Origin: Saprospiraceae bacterium
Lineage (GTDB): Bacteria; Bacteroidota; Bacteroidia; Chitinophagales; Saprospiraceae
Assembly (NCBI GenBank): GCA_019187365.1
Contig: JABARE010000028.1
Coordinates: 1-42,178, forward strand
Length of the DNA stretch: 42,178 bases
Direction: 5' to 3'
Shown here: one piece after another, positions 9,536 to 17,278 of the stretch
Numbering within the stretch: the first letter of the stretch is position 1
Layout of the letters: the number at the start of each line of letters is the position of its first letter
The notes under the pieces: model-generated
Seen by the model: the letters and a program-made list of their open reading frames with translations, nothing else
What the model was told of the DNA's origin: nothing
Database searches by the model: none
Translations under genes and position numbers: made by a program

Positions 9536-9613
9536 TGGTGGGTGCTGGCAGGCTCGAACTGCCGACCTCCGCCCTGTCAAGGCGGCGCTCTGAACCAACT
9601 GAGCTAAGCACCC
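9536..9613 (-). tRNA. tRNA-Val (anticodon GAC), CCA encoded
   Basis: On the minus strand a full cloverleaf folds: acceptor GGGTGCT/AGCACCC, D-stem GCTC/GAGC, anticodon stem CCGCC/GGCGG around the loop TTGACAG (anticodon GAC, reading GUC and GUU valine codons), and T-arm GGCAG-TTCGAGC-CTGCC. The acceptor stem is followed by discriminator A and an encoded CCA (9536-9538). A TACCTTTG -7 element lies 39 nt upstream. Confidence 0.96.
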
Positions 9614-9652
9614 TAAAAATTGCGGCTGCCGCAGGCTTTTGTTGCAGGGCCC

Positions 9653-9660
9653 CAAAGGTA
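9653..9660 (-). promoter_or_regulatory. TAnnTTTG -7 element of tRNA-Val
   Basis: Minus-strand TACCTTTG (9660 down to 9653) lies 39 nt before the mature tRNA 5' end, which would leave a short 5' leader for RNase P. No TTG is seen at -33. Confidence 0.5.
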
Positions 9661-9705
9661 AGCATTGACAGAGAATTGGTGCGCCGGGCCGCCCCTAAAA
9701 TGTCG

Positions 9706-9713
9706 TAAGTTTG
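9706..9713 (+). promoter_or_regulatory. TAnnTTTG -7 element of the exonuclease gene
   Basis: TAAGTTTG on the plus strand, 61 nt before ATG 9775 and 79 nt before ATG 9793. It is back to back with the tRNA promoter, as expected of a divergent intergenic region. Confidence 0.45.
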
Positions 9714-9792
9714 CACCATAAAGTAGAACGCCCGGTGCGGTCTGCCCCTGAGTTCACCGGCTGCGCAGATTTAGATGTACAATCCATTGCCG

Positions 9793-10614
9793 ATGCAACC
9801 ATTTAAACTCGACTGCGACCTCATTTTTTTTGACCTGGAGACTACGGGCATTAACGTATTGCGCGACCGGATTGTACAAATTGCCATGGTCAAATTTTCA
9901 CCTGGCAAGGATGCACCTGAAGATTTTTACAGTCTCATCGACCCGGGTATGCCCATTCCCCCGGAGGTGATCCGGATTCACGGCATCGACGATGAGGCAG
10001 TTGCCGGGGCACCATCATTTTCCGATCTGGCAGACGAAATGTACGCCTTTATAGGGCGCGCCGATCTCGCGGGCTACAACAGCATACGGTTTGACGTGCC
10101 TTTACTGGCGGAAGAATTTTTTCGATGCGGGATCGACATCGACCTGGAATCCCGGCGTCTGGTAGATGTACAGCGCATATTTTATAAAATGGAGCCCCGT
10201 TCACTGAAAGCCGCCTACCAGTTTTATTGCGGAAAGATACTCGGGGATGCTCACGATGCCATGGCTGACACCCGCGCTACCGTAGAGGTGCTGCTCGGTC
10301 AAATGGAGCGTTACCGGAATACCGATTACGTCGATGATGACGGGAAGGTAACGGAGCGCCCGGTGCGCAATGAGGTACAGGCGTTGAGCGAATTTACCAA
10401 CGACCTCAATACCCTCGACGTCACCCAGCGGCTGCGGCTTAACGAGCGCTCTGAAGTCGTTTTTAATTTTGGAAAATACGTGAATCAGCGCTTTGAAGAA
10501 GTGTGGCAGAAGGAGCCTACGTATTTTAGCTGGATCCTCGAACGCGATTTTTCGTACCAGGTAAAAAAGATCGTGCGGCGTTTTGTGGAGGAAAAAAAAC
10601 AAAACAAAGCCTAG
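9793..10614 (+). CDS. DnaQ-fold 3'-5' exonuclease
   Basis: This protein of 273 residues belongs to the DEDD exonuclease family (DNA polymerase III epsilon/RNase T fold). Motif Exo I is FFDLETTG with Asp14 and Glu16, Exo II is AGYNSIRFD, and Exo III is HDAMADT, the DEDDh form with the histidine before the last aspartate. The C-terminal third has FGKYVNQRFEEVWQKEPTYFSWIL, a small domain like the one at the end of ExoX-type exonucleases. A role in DNA repair or in trimming single-stranded ends is inferred from the family; it is too short to be part of a fused polymerase. ATG 9793 places the Exo I motif at the normal distance from the N-terminus; ATG 9775 adds six residues. Confidence 0.9.
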   Translation: MQPFKLDCDLIFFDLETTGINVLRDRIVQIAMVKFSPGKDAPEDFYSLIDPGMPIPPEVIRIHGIDDEAVAGAPSFSDLADEMYAFIGRADLAGYNSIRFDVPLLAEEFFRCGIDIDLESRRLVDVQRIFYKMEPRSLKAAYQFYCGKILGDAHDAMADTRATVEVLLGQMERYRNTDYVDDDGKVTERPVRNEVQALSEFTNDLNTLDVTQRLRLNERSEVVFNFGKYVNQRFEEVWQKEPTYFSWILERDFSYQVKKIVRRFVEEKKQNKA

Positions 10615-10696
10615 TACAGGCCGGTCACAGAGCTTTAGGAAACATTCTGTCGATACCAAGCGTTAAAAGAGACAGGTTATACTCATTTTTACGACT

Positions 10697-11446
10697 ATGT
10701 TTAACAAGACCATACTGTCCCTGATGGGCATTTTGTTGGGAGTACTTTGGTTTTCTTCCTGTTCGGAAGACGACCCCGAAACGGGCACACTCGAAATCGT
10801 CGTTCGTGCCACGTATGGTGAACAGCCGCTGGTGGTTGGGCAGAGTTACGATTACTACGGCAGGGGTACCATGAAATTCACCCGTTCAGAATTCTTTATG
10901 AGCCACCTTCGGCTGATTGGCGATAGCACAGCCCCGGAGCTCAAAGACATAGACTATTTGCGCATTCACGAACACCATACCACTGTGGCCAGAGCACAGG
11001 AAGGCATGACCATCCGCTTTGGCGACATTGCTCCGGGCGATTACGGCGGCATTTCCTTTTTGATCGGGCTCGACGAAACCCAAAACAACACCAATCCCGC
11101 CAATTACCCGGCAACGCATCCCATGGGCGAAGGGGCGCGCTACTGGGCCGGAGGAGATACGTACATGTTTTCCAAGGTAGAAGGCGTATACAAGGAAGGG
11201 GGACAGAGCGTAAATTACTTCTACCACTCCGGATTTGACGATGCGATGCGCCCGTATCGTTACGAATCGCCACTGCGCATTGAACAGGGGAAGACGACCC
11301 GGCTCTTTTTGTCCATTGACCATGCCCATTTGTTTGCTGAAGGCAACTCGGGTATAGACATCCTTTCGAACCCGTATGTCCATGTAGTGCACAGCGTGAT
11401 GCAGGGCATGATGGACCGCTACGTTGAAGCAATGCACTTTGAATAG
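10697..11446 (+). CDS. MbnP-like copper-associated lipoprotein
   Basis: This 249-residue protein begins with a lipoprotein signal (hydrophobic core then WFSSC, modified Cys at about 22). The mature part matches the MbnP family pattern: GTLEIVV, MKFTRSEFFMSHLRL, IAPGDYGGISFLIGLD, THPMG followed by RYW, and a histidine-rich end (IDHAHLF, YVHVVHS). MbnP proteins are periplasmic copper-binding proteins in which a MauG-like di-heme enzyme, MbnH, converts a Trp to kynurenine. Here the partner gene follows after only 7 bp. Outside the signal peptide the protein has one tryptophan, Trp150, so it is the only possible target of such chemistry. Most relatives I recall carry two nearby tryptophans in this segment; that comparison is from memory. 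No classic promoter motif is seen upstream. Confidence 0.85.
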   Translation: MFNKTILSLMGILLGVLWFSSCSEDDPETGTLEIVVRATYGEQPLVVGQSYDYYGRGTMKFTRSEFFMSHLRLIGDSTAPELKDIDYLRIHEHHTTVARAQEGMTIRFGDIAPGDYGGISFLIGLDETQNNTNPANYPATHPMGEGARYWAGGDTYMFSKVEGVYKEGGQSVNYFYHSGFDDAMRPYRYESPLRIEQGKTTRLFLSIDHAHLFAEGNSGIDILSNPYVHVVHSVMQGMMDRYVEAMHFE

Positions 11447-11453
11447 ATTTTTG

Positions 11454-12557
11454 ATGGGCAAGATTGGTCTTTGGATTGGTGGTGCATTGTTGCTCCTGAC
11501 GGCTTTGGGGTGTGACCCATCCAACGGTGGCGACGATACCGGCCGCGATTTGAGCCACATACCCTATGAGCCCAAAGATTACCCATTGACGACGCCACCC
11601 GGCTTGCCAGGCCTGCCACCATCCCCTGGAAATCCACAGACCTACGACGGTGTGCAACTCGGGCGCCATCTTTTTTTCGATCCGATTTTGTCATTGGACA
11701 GTACCCTTTCCTGTTCGGGTTGCCACGACCCGCGCCGGAGTTTTACCGACAACCTGGCGCTGAGTCCCGGGGTAGGCGGAACCCTTGGCAGTCGCAGTTC
11801 AATGACCGTGCTCAATGCTGCATACTATACGAGTGGGTTGTTCTGGGATGGGCGCTCTGCGCTGTTGGAAGACCAGGCCCTTGAGCCTGTGGTCAACCCG
11901 GTGGAAATGCACGAGCAGTGGCCGAATGTAGAGGAGAAGCTCCGCCGGCACACCCAATATCCAGAGTTGTTTCGCAAGGCATTTGGCATTCGCAATACCT
12001 CGGAGATCACGCGAGACCTGGCGGCGAGGGCCATAGCGCAGTACGAGCGCCTGCTTTTGACCGGTGGCCAGTCAATTTACCAACAGCAGGTGCGCAGCGA
12101 GCGGTTTTTCGACGACGACCAACAGGAAGGGCACGACCTGTTTTTTAACCTCGACCCGCTGATCCCCGACGCTGAATGCTTTCACTGCCATTCAGCACCT
12201 TTAATTCAGGCAAACGAGTTTTTCAATAATGGCATTGACTCGGTGGGAGACCTGGGCGATTTTGCCGACAAGGGCCGGGGAGGTGTCAACGGCGTATTTT
12301 TTGATAATGGCAAATTCAAAGCGCCCAGTCTTTACAACATTGCCCTTACCGCACCCTATATGCACGATGGCCGGTTCAAAACCCTGGAAGAAGTGATTGA
12401 CCACTACAACAGCGGTGGCCATGCTGCAGACAATAAGGACGGTTTTATCCGGCCGCTGGGCCTAACGCCCAGGCAAAAGCGGAGCCTCCTTTCCTTTTTG
12501 CACTGCCTCACCGACACGAGCTATTTGCAGAATCCCGACGTTTTGAGTCCTTTTTGA
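11454..12557 (+). CDS. Di-heme cytochrome c peroxidase, MbnH/MauG-like lipoprotein
   Basis: This 367-residue protein has a lipoprotein signal (LLLLTALGC) and two c-type heme motifs, CSGCH (Cys87-His91) and CFHCH (Cys242-His246), in the usual order of bacterial di-heme peroxidases. Other family marks are the QLGRHLFFDPILS opening, RSSMTVLNAAYY, FWDGR, and the C-terminal APYMHDGRFKTLEEVIDHY. The family includes H2O2-reducing CcpA enzymes and MauG/MbnH, which use a high-valent di-heme state to oxidise protein tryptophans. The immediate MbnP-like neighbour favours the MbnH role; this is inference. I took ATG 11454, which gives a complete lipoprotein signal; an in-frame TTG at 11424 would overlap the upstream gene. 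The two genes form a two-gene operon. Confidence 0.92.
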   Translation: MGKIGLWIGGALLLLTALGCDPSNGGDDTGRDLSHIPYEPKDYPLTTPPGLPGLPPSPGNPQTYDGVQLGRHLFFDPILSLDSTLSCSGCHDPRRSFTDNLALSPGVGGTLGSRSSMTVLNAAYYTSGLFWDGRSALLEDQALEPVVNPVEMHEQWPNVEEKLRRHTQYPELFRKAFGIRNTSEITRDLAARAIAQYERLLLTGGQSIYQQQVRSERFFDDDQQEGHDLFFNLDPLIPDAECFHCHSAPLIQANEFFNNGIDSVGDLGDFADKGRGGVNGVFFDNGKFKAPSLYNIALTAPYMHDGRFKTLEEVIDHYNSGGHAADNKDGFIRPLGLTPRQKRSLLSFLHCLTDTSYLQNPDVLSPF

Positions 12558-12833
12558 GCGGTCCAGTCATTATTTTTTGTGCTGATTCGGGCCTCATTCC
12601 CCGTTTTTTAAAAATTTTACAGAGCCCTTCTCCAGAGGCGTTAAAGCCAAGTTATTGGAAATCACATATTTGAAATTTAACATCCTATATATATAAATAA
12701 AAGATATATGACAAGCCTCTTTTTTTGTCCTTGTTGAGCCTGTGCAATCGTCGGATACTTGTACTGTGATTGTTTAACAAAGGGAAGAAATACAATCAGA
12801 ATGCCGGTAAACGTATCGGCGACCGTAAAATTC
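12558..12833. other. Gene-free leader of the 860-bp intergenic region
   Basis: After the peroxidase stop there is no convincing ORF. The stretch 12660-12715 is very AT-rich (runs such as TATATATATAAATAAAAG), which could hold a promoter, but no TAnnTTTG box was found on either strand. Nothing else was recognised. Confidence 0.5.
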
Positions 12834-12906
12834 GGATATGTTCATGGGATTATAATTTGTTAATAGGGAGCTTCTGCTTCCGGGCCGGAGCTCCTATTAA
12901 CAAATT
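12834..12906 (+). ncRNA. 22-nt repeat copy 1 plus long hairpin (candidate non-coding RNA/leader)
   Basis: The 22-nt element at 12834-12855 is repeated perfectly at 12966-12987. Its last 18 nt, ATGTTCATGGGATTATAA, read as Met-Phe-Met-Gly-Leu-stop. Immediately after, an 18-bp stem with one bulged G forms (5' arm about 12854-12872, 3' arm 12889-12906, 16-nt loop), followed by a short T run. This suggests a structured transcript with a mini-ORF and a terminator-like hairpin, but transcription is not shown. Confidence 0.45.
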
Positions 12907-12965
12907 TTCCCGGAGCATCCCCCCAGTGCATGAGATTCGTCTTTTATATAGAGTAAGCTAGTTTT

Positions 12966-13021
12966 GGATATGTTCATGGGATTATAAGAAGCCGGTTGGC
13001 GCCTTCAGCCGGCTTCTTTTT
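12966..13021 (+). ncRNA. 22-nt repeat copy 2 plus Rho-independent terminator-like hairpin
   Basis: The second copy of the 22-nt element (12966-12987), with the same mini-ORF ending in TAA at 12985-12987, runs straight into a stem AGAAGCCGG/CCGGCTTCT (12987-12995 with 13009-13017) followed by five T. The hairpin differs completely in sequence from that after copy 1, yet occupies the same place. This argues for a conserved arrangement more than a simple duplication. Confidence 0.45.
12987..13021 (+). terminator. Rho-independent terminator
   Basis: A 9-bp GC-rich stem (AGAAGCCGG with CCGGCTTCT, 13-nt loop containing GGCGCC) is followed by TTTTT. It works on the plus strand, directly after the second 22-nt repeat. 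Confidence 0.75.
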
Positions 13022-13075
13022 CAAAGCGAATTAACTCGTACTTTCTGATAAATCTATTTCAAAACGAAAAACAGA

Positions 13076-13107
13076 AAAGTCCTGCAAATGTGCGGGACTT
13101 TTTTTTT
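13076..13107 (+). terminator. Second Rho-independent terminator, probably bidirectional
   Basis: AGTCCTGCA pairs with TGCGGGACT (one G-U pair) around a 4-nt loop and is followed by at least eight T. The minus strand also has a T-rich flank (from the AAAA before the stem). It could therefore stop plus-strand transcripts from the repeat region or minus-strand readthrough from the LytTR operon. Confidence 0.8.
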
Positions 13108-13416
13108 GATCGTGAGGCCTGTCGCCAGCGGCGTCGAGTTGCCTGTATGGTAGAACCTTTGCACTATTTTATGTGAACCGGGTAATGCCCTGTGCTGGTA
13201 ATGCTCGTTCAACTCTTTTCCAGCTTTCCCGGGCCATTTCCGTGGTCCTTTGCTTTAAACCGGGTGGATTTCACAGTGCTGGGATTTGTTGAGCCGGAGT
13301 TCCCTATTCAATCTCTGATTTAGCTGGTTTTAGATTGGCGCATTCCCGGTCTGTAAAATGAAATGGCTCAGTTTGATTGAAATGACACCTGTCTGAGCAA
13401 TGAGAACCAGAAAAAT
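13108..13416. other. Unassigned 309-bp spacer
   Basis: No ORF, tRNA or clear hairpin. One short segment (13293-13308) resembles part of the first hairpin at 12884-12899 and may be a decayed copy. Otherwise nothing was recognised. Confidence 0.4.
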
Positions 13417-14163
13417 TCAGATGCGGGTGAAGTAGTTGAAGAACCCTTCTTTGCGGGAGTCTGCGACGGGGAGGACCGTACTGTCTGACAAAGTGACCGT
13501 GAGGCCACCGTCGCGGTGGAGCCGAACAATCCGGCCCAGATTTACGATGGCCCCCCGGCTGATCCGGTAAAAATTCTGTGGGTCGAGGGCATCCTCAAAC
13601 AAGCGAAGTGTTTTAGCAACGGTTACCCTCCGTCCCTGGCAAAGGTGTAGGGTCGTGTAGTTGATTTCCGCTTCGAGCCACAGGATGTCGGCCATTTCCA
13701 CCATGTCGTACCCGCCTTGGTGTGCAATCGCCAGGCGGTTGTTACCGTGGGTTAGGTTTTCTACGAGAATTTTGTACGCTTCTGTCAACCGGTGCTCGTT
13801 TTCAATGCGGATGGCTTTTTCGATGGCCTCCCTAAGTTCCTGCGGATCGATGGGTTTGAGAAGGTAATCCACCGCTGATATTTTAAAGGCCTGGATGGCA
13901 TAATGGTTATACGCTGTAGTGAATATGATCTTGATGTTTTTGTGAATGCAATTTTCAAAAAGGGCAAACCCGGATTCATTGGGCAGTTCAATATCCAGAA
14001 ATACCAGGTCTACCTCATGGTCCTGCATGAATCCGTTGGCTTTCCTGACCGAATCGAAAATACCTTCAACAGAGAGCTTGTCCGTATGCAAATCGAGCAT
14101 GCTTTGCAACGCAACCTGGCTTTGCAATTCGTCTTCTACGATAATGGATTTTAAACTTATCAT
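13417..14163 (-). CDS. LytTR-family response regulator
   Basis: This 248-residue response regulator has an N-terminal receiver domain with the acidic pair Glu10-Asp11, phosphoacceptor Asp57 in VFLDIELP, the conserved Thr near 82-83 and Lys103 in LLKPID. The C-terminal LytTR DNA-binding domain (about 145-246) shows ILWLEAEINYTTLH, the FYRISRGAIVNLGRI motif and a final PVADSRK. LytTR proteins bind direct repeats upstream of target genes. The ATG at 14163 begins MISLKSIIVEDE as expected; a longer frame to 14226 would overlap the kinase. It lies 4 nt after the sensor kinase stop, so the two are one operon with the kinase first. Target genes are unknown. Confidence 0.94.
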   Translation of the reverse strand: MISLKSIIVEDELQSQVALQSMLDLHTDKLSVEGIFDSVRKANGFMQDHEVDLVFLDIELPNESGFALFENCIHKNIKIIFTTAYNHYAIQAFKISAVDYLLKPIDPQELREAIEKAIRIENEHRLTEAYKILVENLTHGNNRLAIAHQGGYDMVEMADILWLEAEINYTTLHLCQGRRVTVAKTLRLFEDALDPQNFYRISRGAIVNLGRIVRLHRDGGLTVTLSDSTVLPVADSRKEGFFNYFTRI

Positions 14164-14167
14164 ATCA

Positions 14168-17086
14168 TTACAATTTAATAATGGAACGCGTTCCAGCCGG
14201 ATCCCCATTCTCGTCGACCAGGTCAATTATGTCAAGTCCCATTTTGTTTTCCCCGTTGTCGAGAATTTTTAACCGCTCTATGGTTGATGCAATTCCCGTC
14301 GATGACGTAAATATTCTTTTCCAGCAGTTGATCTGATCTGCCTTTTTGCGACCAACACCGTTGTCTTCAATGACTACAGAAACATGTGATCCCTCCATAG
14401 AGAAGTGCATCTTAAAGATTCCTCCGCTCTCCTTATGAAGTAATCCATGCTTAAACGAATTCTCAGCAATGGGCTGAATGATGAGCGGTGGGATCAGTAT
14501 TTCAGAGGCAATGAATTCGACCTGTGGATCAACACTGAGTTCAATTTGTATTTTGTCTCTGAAACGCAAATTCTCCAATTCGAGGTAGTTTCTGAGAAAT
14601 ATAATTTCATTCTCCAAAGTGACTTTATGCAATTTTGATTGTTCAAATATCATCCTGATCAGTTTTCCGAATTTTGAAAGATAGGTCATCGCATTGAGCT
14701 GATCGTTCTTCGACAGAAAACTCTGAATTGCATTTAATGCATTGAACATGAAATGCGGATTCATTTGGTTTTGCAGTGCTTTTTCTCTAAATGTGTTCAG
14801 TTGGTCCTGAAATTGACGCTGTCTTCGTTCTTCTCTACGCTTTTTTGCGTGGTGGGTATAGGCAATGGTTAGACCCAGACTAAAAATACCTGTGAGCAGC
14901 AAGGCATTAAACCATAGGGATTTCCACCAGGGTATGTCGATCACAAAATCTTTTGATACGATGGAGGATGATATGCCATCTTCGTTGATGCCGAACAGTT
15001 CAATGGAGTACTTGCCAGGCGACAAACCCCACAAATCGATTTCGGGACCGGCAAAGGGTGTCCATGCGCTTTTTGGGTCCAATCTGTAATACGATCTCAA
15101 TTCGCTTCCGGAGACCAATGAACGTTGTGTAACAAAAAGGCGGAGGTGGTTGTGATTGTAAGGAAGAAGACTGCTGAAGGGGTAAGATTTCAATCGCGAG
15201 AAGCATAGGATATTTTCGATATCCAAATACGGATTTTCTGAGTTGGCGCGAATCCGGGATACTGGGATGCGATAGAGACCGCGCGTTGTTCCGGCGTAGA
15301 GCATACCGTTCTTACATTCTATGTCCAGCACTTCTTTTCCCGGAAGGCCGTCACGCAAATTGATGCCAAATCCCGCAGTACCGTCGATTGGATAAATGTA
15401 AATGCCGTTGTCGGTGCCAATGGCTATGGTACGCGGATCGATCAGGCAAAGAGAAGTGATGTGTTTGCTGGGTAAATTTGCCGCAGTGGAAATTTTTATT
15501 TCATGAGGATGACTGTTGTCAATCAGAAGCAACCCTTCCCCGTCGGTTCCGGTGAACAGCAGGGAGTCCCTGTAGTTCAGCAGACGGGTTACAAAGACAT
15601 TGCGTCCCAAGACATTGATCCACTTGCTGCCTTCTTTGCGAAACAACCCGTTGACGGTTCCCGCGTAGAGAAAGCCGCGGGAAACGGCAGCGGTTAGGCA
15701 GCGACTGTCGATTTCGCGTTTGCGGATGAAGTCTTCGCAAGAGATCCCGCTTCGTTGAACCGGACCGGCTCTGTAAAGACCCAGCGATGTAGAGAGATAG
15801 TTGTCCCCATTGTCTGTGCTGAGGACCGATTTGAAACTGCCTACGGGAAAATTGGTACAACTGGAAATGCTAAGATCGAGCAATCGGATCAGGTGGATCC
15901 CATGATCAGATGCTACCAATGCCGACTCTTGTTTTTGTGGTACGATTGCGCGGATTCGTCCGGCATCTGAATGCCAGATTTCTGAAAGGCGGCCTGACGC
16001 GGGAAGGTATCTTGTCAAGGTGCCGTTGTTGTGGCCAAGGTAAATGGCGGTGTCAATGCCTTTTATGGAAGAAATTTCGTTGGTTGGAAGAAGGGAATTG
16101 TGTGTTGTAAATATTTCAGCCTGGTTGTTGAGGTCCAGGTATAGACCGTAATCGGTTGTGCTGACCCACCTTCGACGGAAGGCATCTTCAAAAATGGTAT
16201 TGATGTATTGGCTGAAATATTTTATTTCGTTCAGGGATTTGGTTGCAGTCTGAAAGATGTATGCACTCTTCGCCGTGCTGATGAACACTTCGTCTCCGTT
16301 GATGAATGTTATGTACTTAATGCGATCGTTGAACAAGTGAGTCAGGCAAGTCTCCGAAATTAACTCATCACAATGGTTAAATATTCTGAAATGGTTTGTT
16401 GCTATTGTGGCATAATTTCCGTTGGAATATAAATAGAATCGGTCGTGTTCGATGATGGGTTCTGATGTAATGGGTACTTTCAAGCGATGACTCAAAATCA
16501 ACTCCTGCTGGTCAATGGCATACACGTCTAAGGACATTCTTCGCGTTGCGATGTCGTATCCGATCAATTCATTTTCTTTCAGGCCAAGGAAGACATAACC
16601 TCGTTGTAGGCATAGATTTTCGCTTGGTTGGAAAATGTTGTAACGGTAAGAAAGGGGTTGCTCCATGTTCGACCAGGTGATGTAGATGTAGGGGTTCCGA
16701 ACAGCCAGCGAATAAATGGTAGAGGAGGTATGCGGTTTTGGAACGTTGAACAGTTGTAAGGAGTCATGGTGAATGTAAAAGATATCTCCGGCGAGATTGT
16801 AAAACCATGGAATGCCTTCGACATCCATCAAGGAGAAGGGCGTATCGTGGCTGCTAAGCCCGTTAATGCTAAAACGGCGAAAATGCTTGCCGTCAAAGCG
16901 GCAAATGCCTTTCGTTGTCGATATCCATATGAAACCTTCCCGGTCCTGCAAAATGTTGTAAACGGTCATGGACGGCAGACCATCCATATCAGTAAAATGA
17001 AGGAACGCCGGTTCTTGTGCCATTAGGCGGGTTGTGCTACCGGCGAGCAAGGCCGGCACAAGGATCATGCTGAGCAGGCGGCGCAT
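14168..17086 (-). CDS. Two-component propeller sensor with LytS-type histidine kinase
   Basis: This protein of about 972 residues has a signal peptide (cleavage near LMAQ), then a large periplasmic region made of Reg_prop-type propeller repeats (for example GLPSMTVYNILQDREGFIWIST, and later YAGTVNGLFRK and GIYIYPIDG). A Y_Y_Y-like beta-sandwich precedes one transmembrane helix near residues 725-750. The cytoplasmic part is a His_kinase (PF06580-like) module: phosphoacceptor His778 in QMNPHFMFNALNAIQ, N-box IIQPIAENSFKHGL and EDNGVG. Periplasmic ligand sensing is known for hybrid relatives; here the regulator is a separate gene. The ATG at 17086 was chosen because a well-spaced promoter (17104-17134) lies just upstream; a longer frame to 17134 would start inside the promoter. 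Confidence 0.93.
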   Translation of the reverse strand: MRRLLSMILVPALLAGSTTRLMAQEPAFLHFTDMDGLPSMTVYNILQDREGFIWISTTKGICRFDGKHFRRFSINGLSSHDTPFSLMDVEGIPWFYNLAGDIFYIHHDSLQLFNVPKPHTSSTIYSLAVRNPYIYITWSNMEQPLSYRYNIFQPSENLCLQRGYVFLGLKENELIGYDIATRRMSLDVYAIDQQELILSHRLKVPITSEPIIEHDRFYLYSNGNYATIATNHFRIFNHCDELISETCLTHLFNDRIKYITFINGDEVFISTAKSAYIFQTATKSLNEIKYFSQYINTIFEDAFRRRWVSTTDYGLYLDLNNQAEIFTTHNSLLPTNEISSIKGIDTAIYLGHNNGTLTRYLPASGRLSEIWHSDAGRIRAIVPQKQESALVASDHGIHLIRLLDLSISSCTNFPVGSFKSVLSTDNGDNYLSTSLGLYRAGPVQRSGISCEDFIRKREIDSRCLTAAVSRGFLYAGTVNGLFRKEGSKWINVLGRNVFVTRLLNYRDSLLFTGTDGEGLLLIDNSHPHEIKISTAANLPSKHITSLCLIDPRTIAIGTDNGIYIYPIDGTAGFGINLRDGLPGKEVLDIECKNGMLYAGTTRGLYRIPVSRIRANSENPYLDIENILCFSRLKSYPFSSLLPYNHNHLRLFVTQRSLVSGSELRSYYRLDPKSAWTPFAGPEIDLWGLSPGKYSIELFGINEDGISSSIVSKDFVIDIPWWKSLWFNALLLTGIFSLGLTIAYTHHAKKRREERRQRQFQDQLNTFREKALQNQMNPHFMFNALNAIQSFLSKNDQLNAMTYLSKFGKLIRMIFEQSKLHKVTLENEIIFLRNYLELENLRFRDKIQIELSVDPQVEFIASEILIPPLIIQPIAENSFKHGLLHKESGGIFKMHFSMEGSHVSVVIEDNGVGRKKADQINCWKRIFTSSTGIASTIERLKILDNGENKMGLDIIDLVDENGDPAGTRSIIKL

Positions 17087-17103
17087 GCGAGGGGTTATGC
17101 TGA

Positions 17104-17134
17104 CAAATGTACATCTCTTGAACCACCTGGTCAA
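17104..17134 (-). promoter_or_regulatory. Promoter of the sensor kinase/LytTR operon
   Basis: On the minus strand TTG (17134-17132), 20 nt, then TACATTTG (17111-17104). Both boxes and the spacing match the Bacteroidota -33/-7 consensus. It is the best complete promoter in the window and lies 17 nt before ATG 17086. Confidence 0.7.
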
Positions 17135-17278
17135 GGCCAGTTGGCCACTAAATGGCTGGCTGACCTATCGAATAAGAAAAGGGCCGATTCAAATAAGGCA
17201 GGGGCTGCAAAGAATAAATGCGGTTTCGAAATTATTTTTTGCAGAGCTCAGATTCTACAATAGGGAAAGCGAAGGGCT

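Noticed and set aside
9536..9613. tRNA-Asp(GTC) on the plus strand
   Set aside because: GTC appears only when the plus strand is read. The T-loop TTCGAGC, the D-arm and the CCA end fit the minus strand, giving anticodon GAC (valine).
10941..11669. 242-codon minus-strand ORF
   Set aside because: It overlaps the MbnP and peroxidase genes, which have signals and heme motifs; the reverse peptide is low-complexity and Arg/Cys/Trp-rich.
12770..12961. 63-codon plus-strand ORF
   Set aside because: It runs through the first hairpin in a different frame from the mini-ORF and has no promoter or family match.
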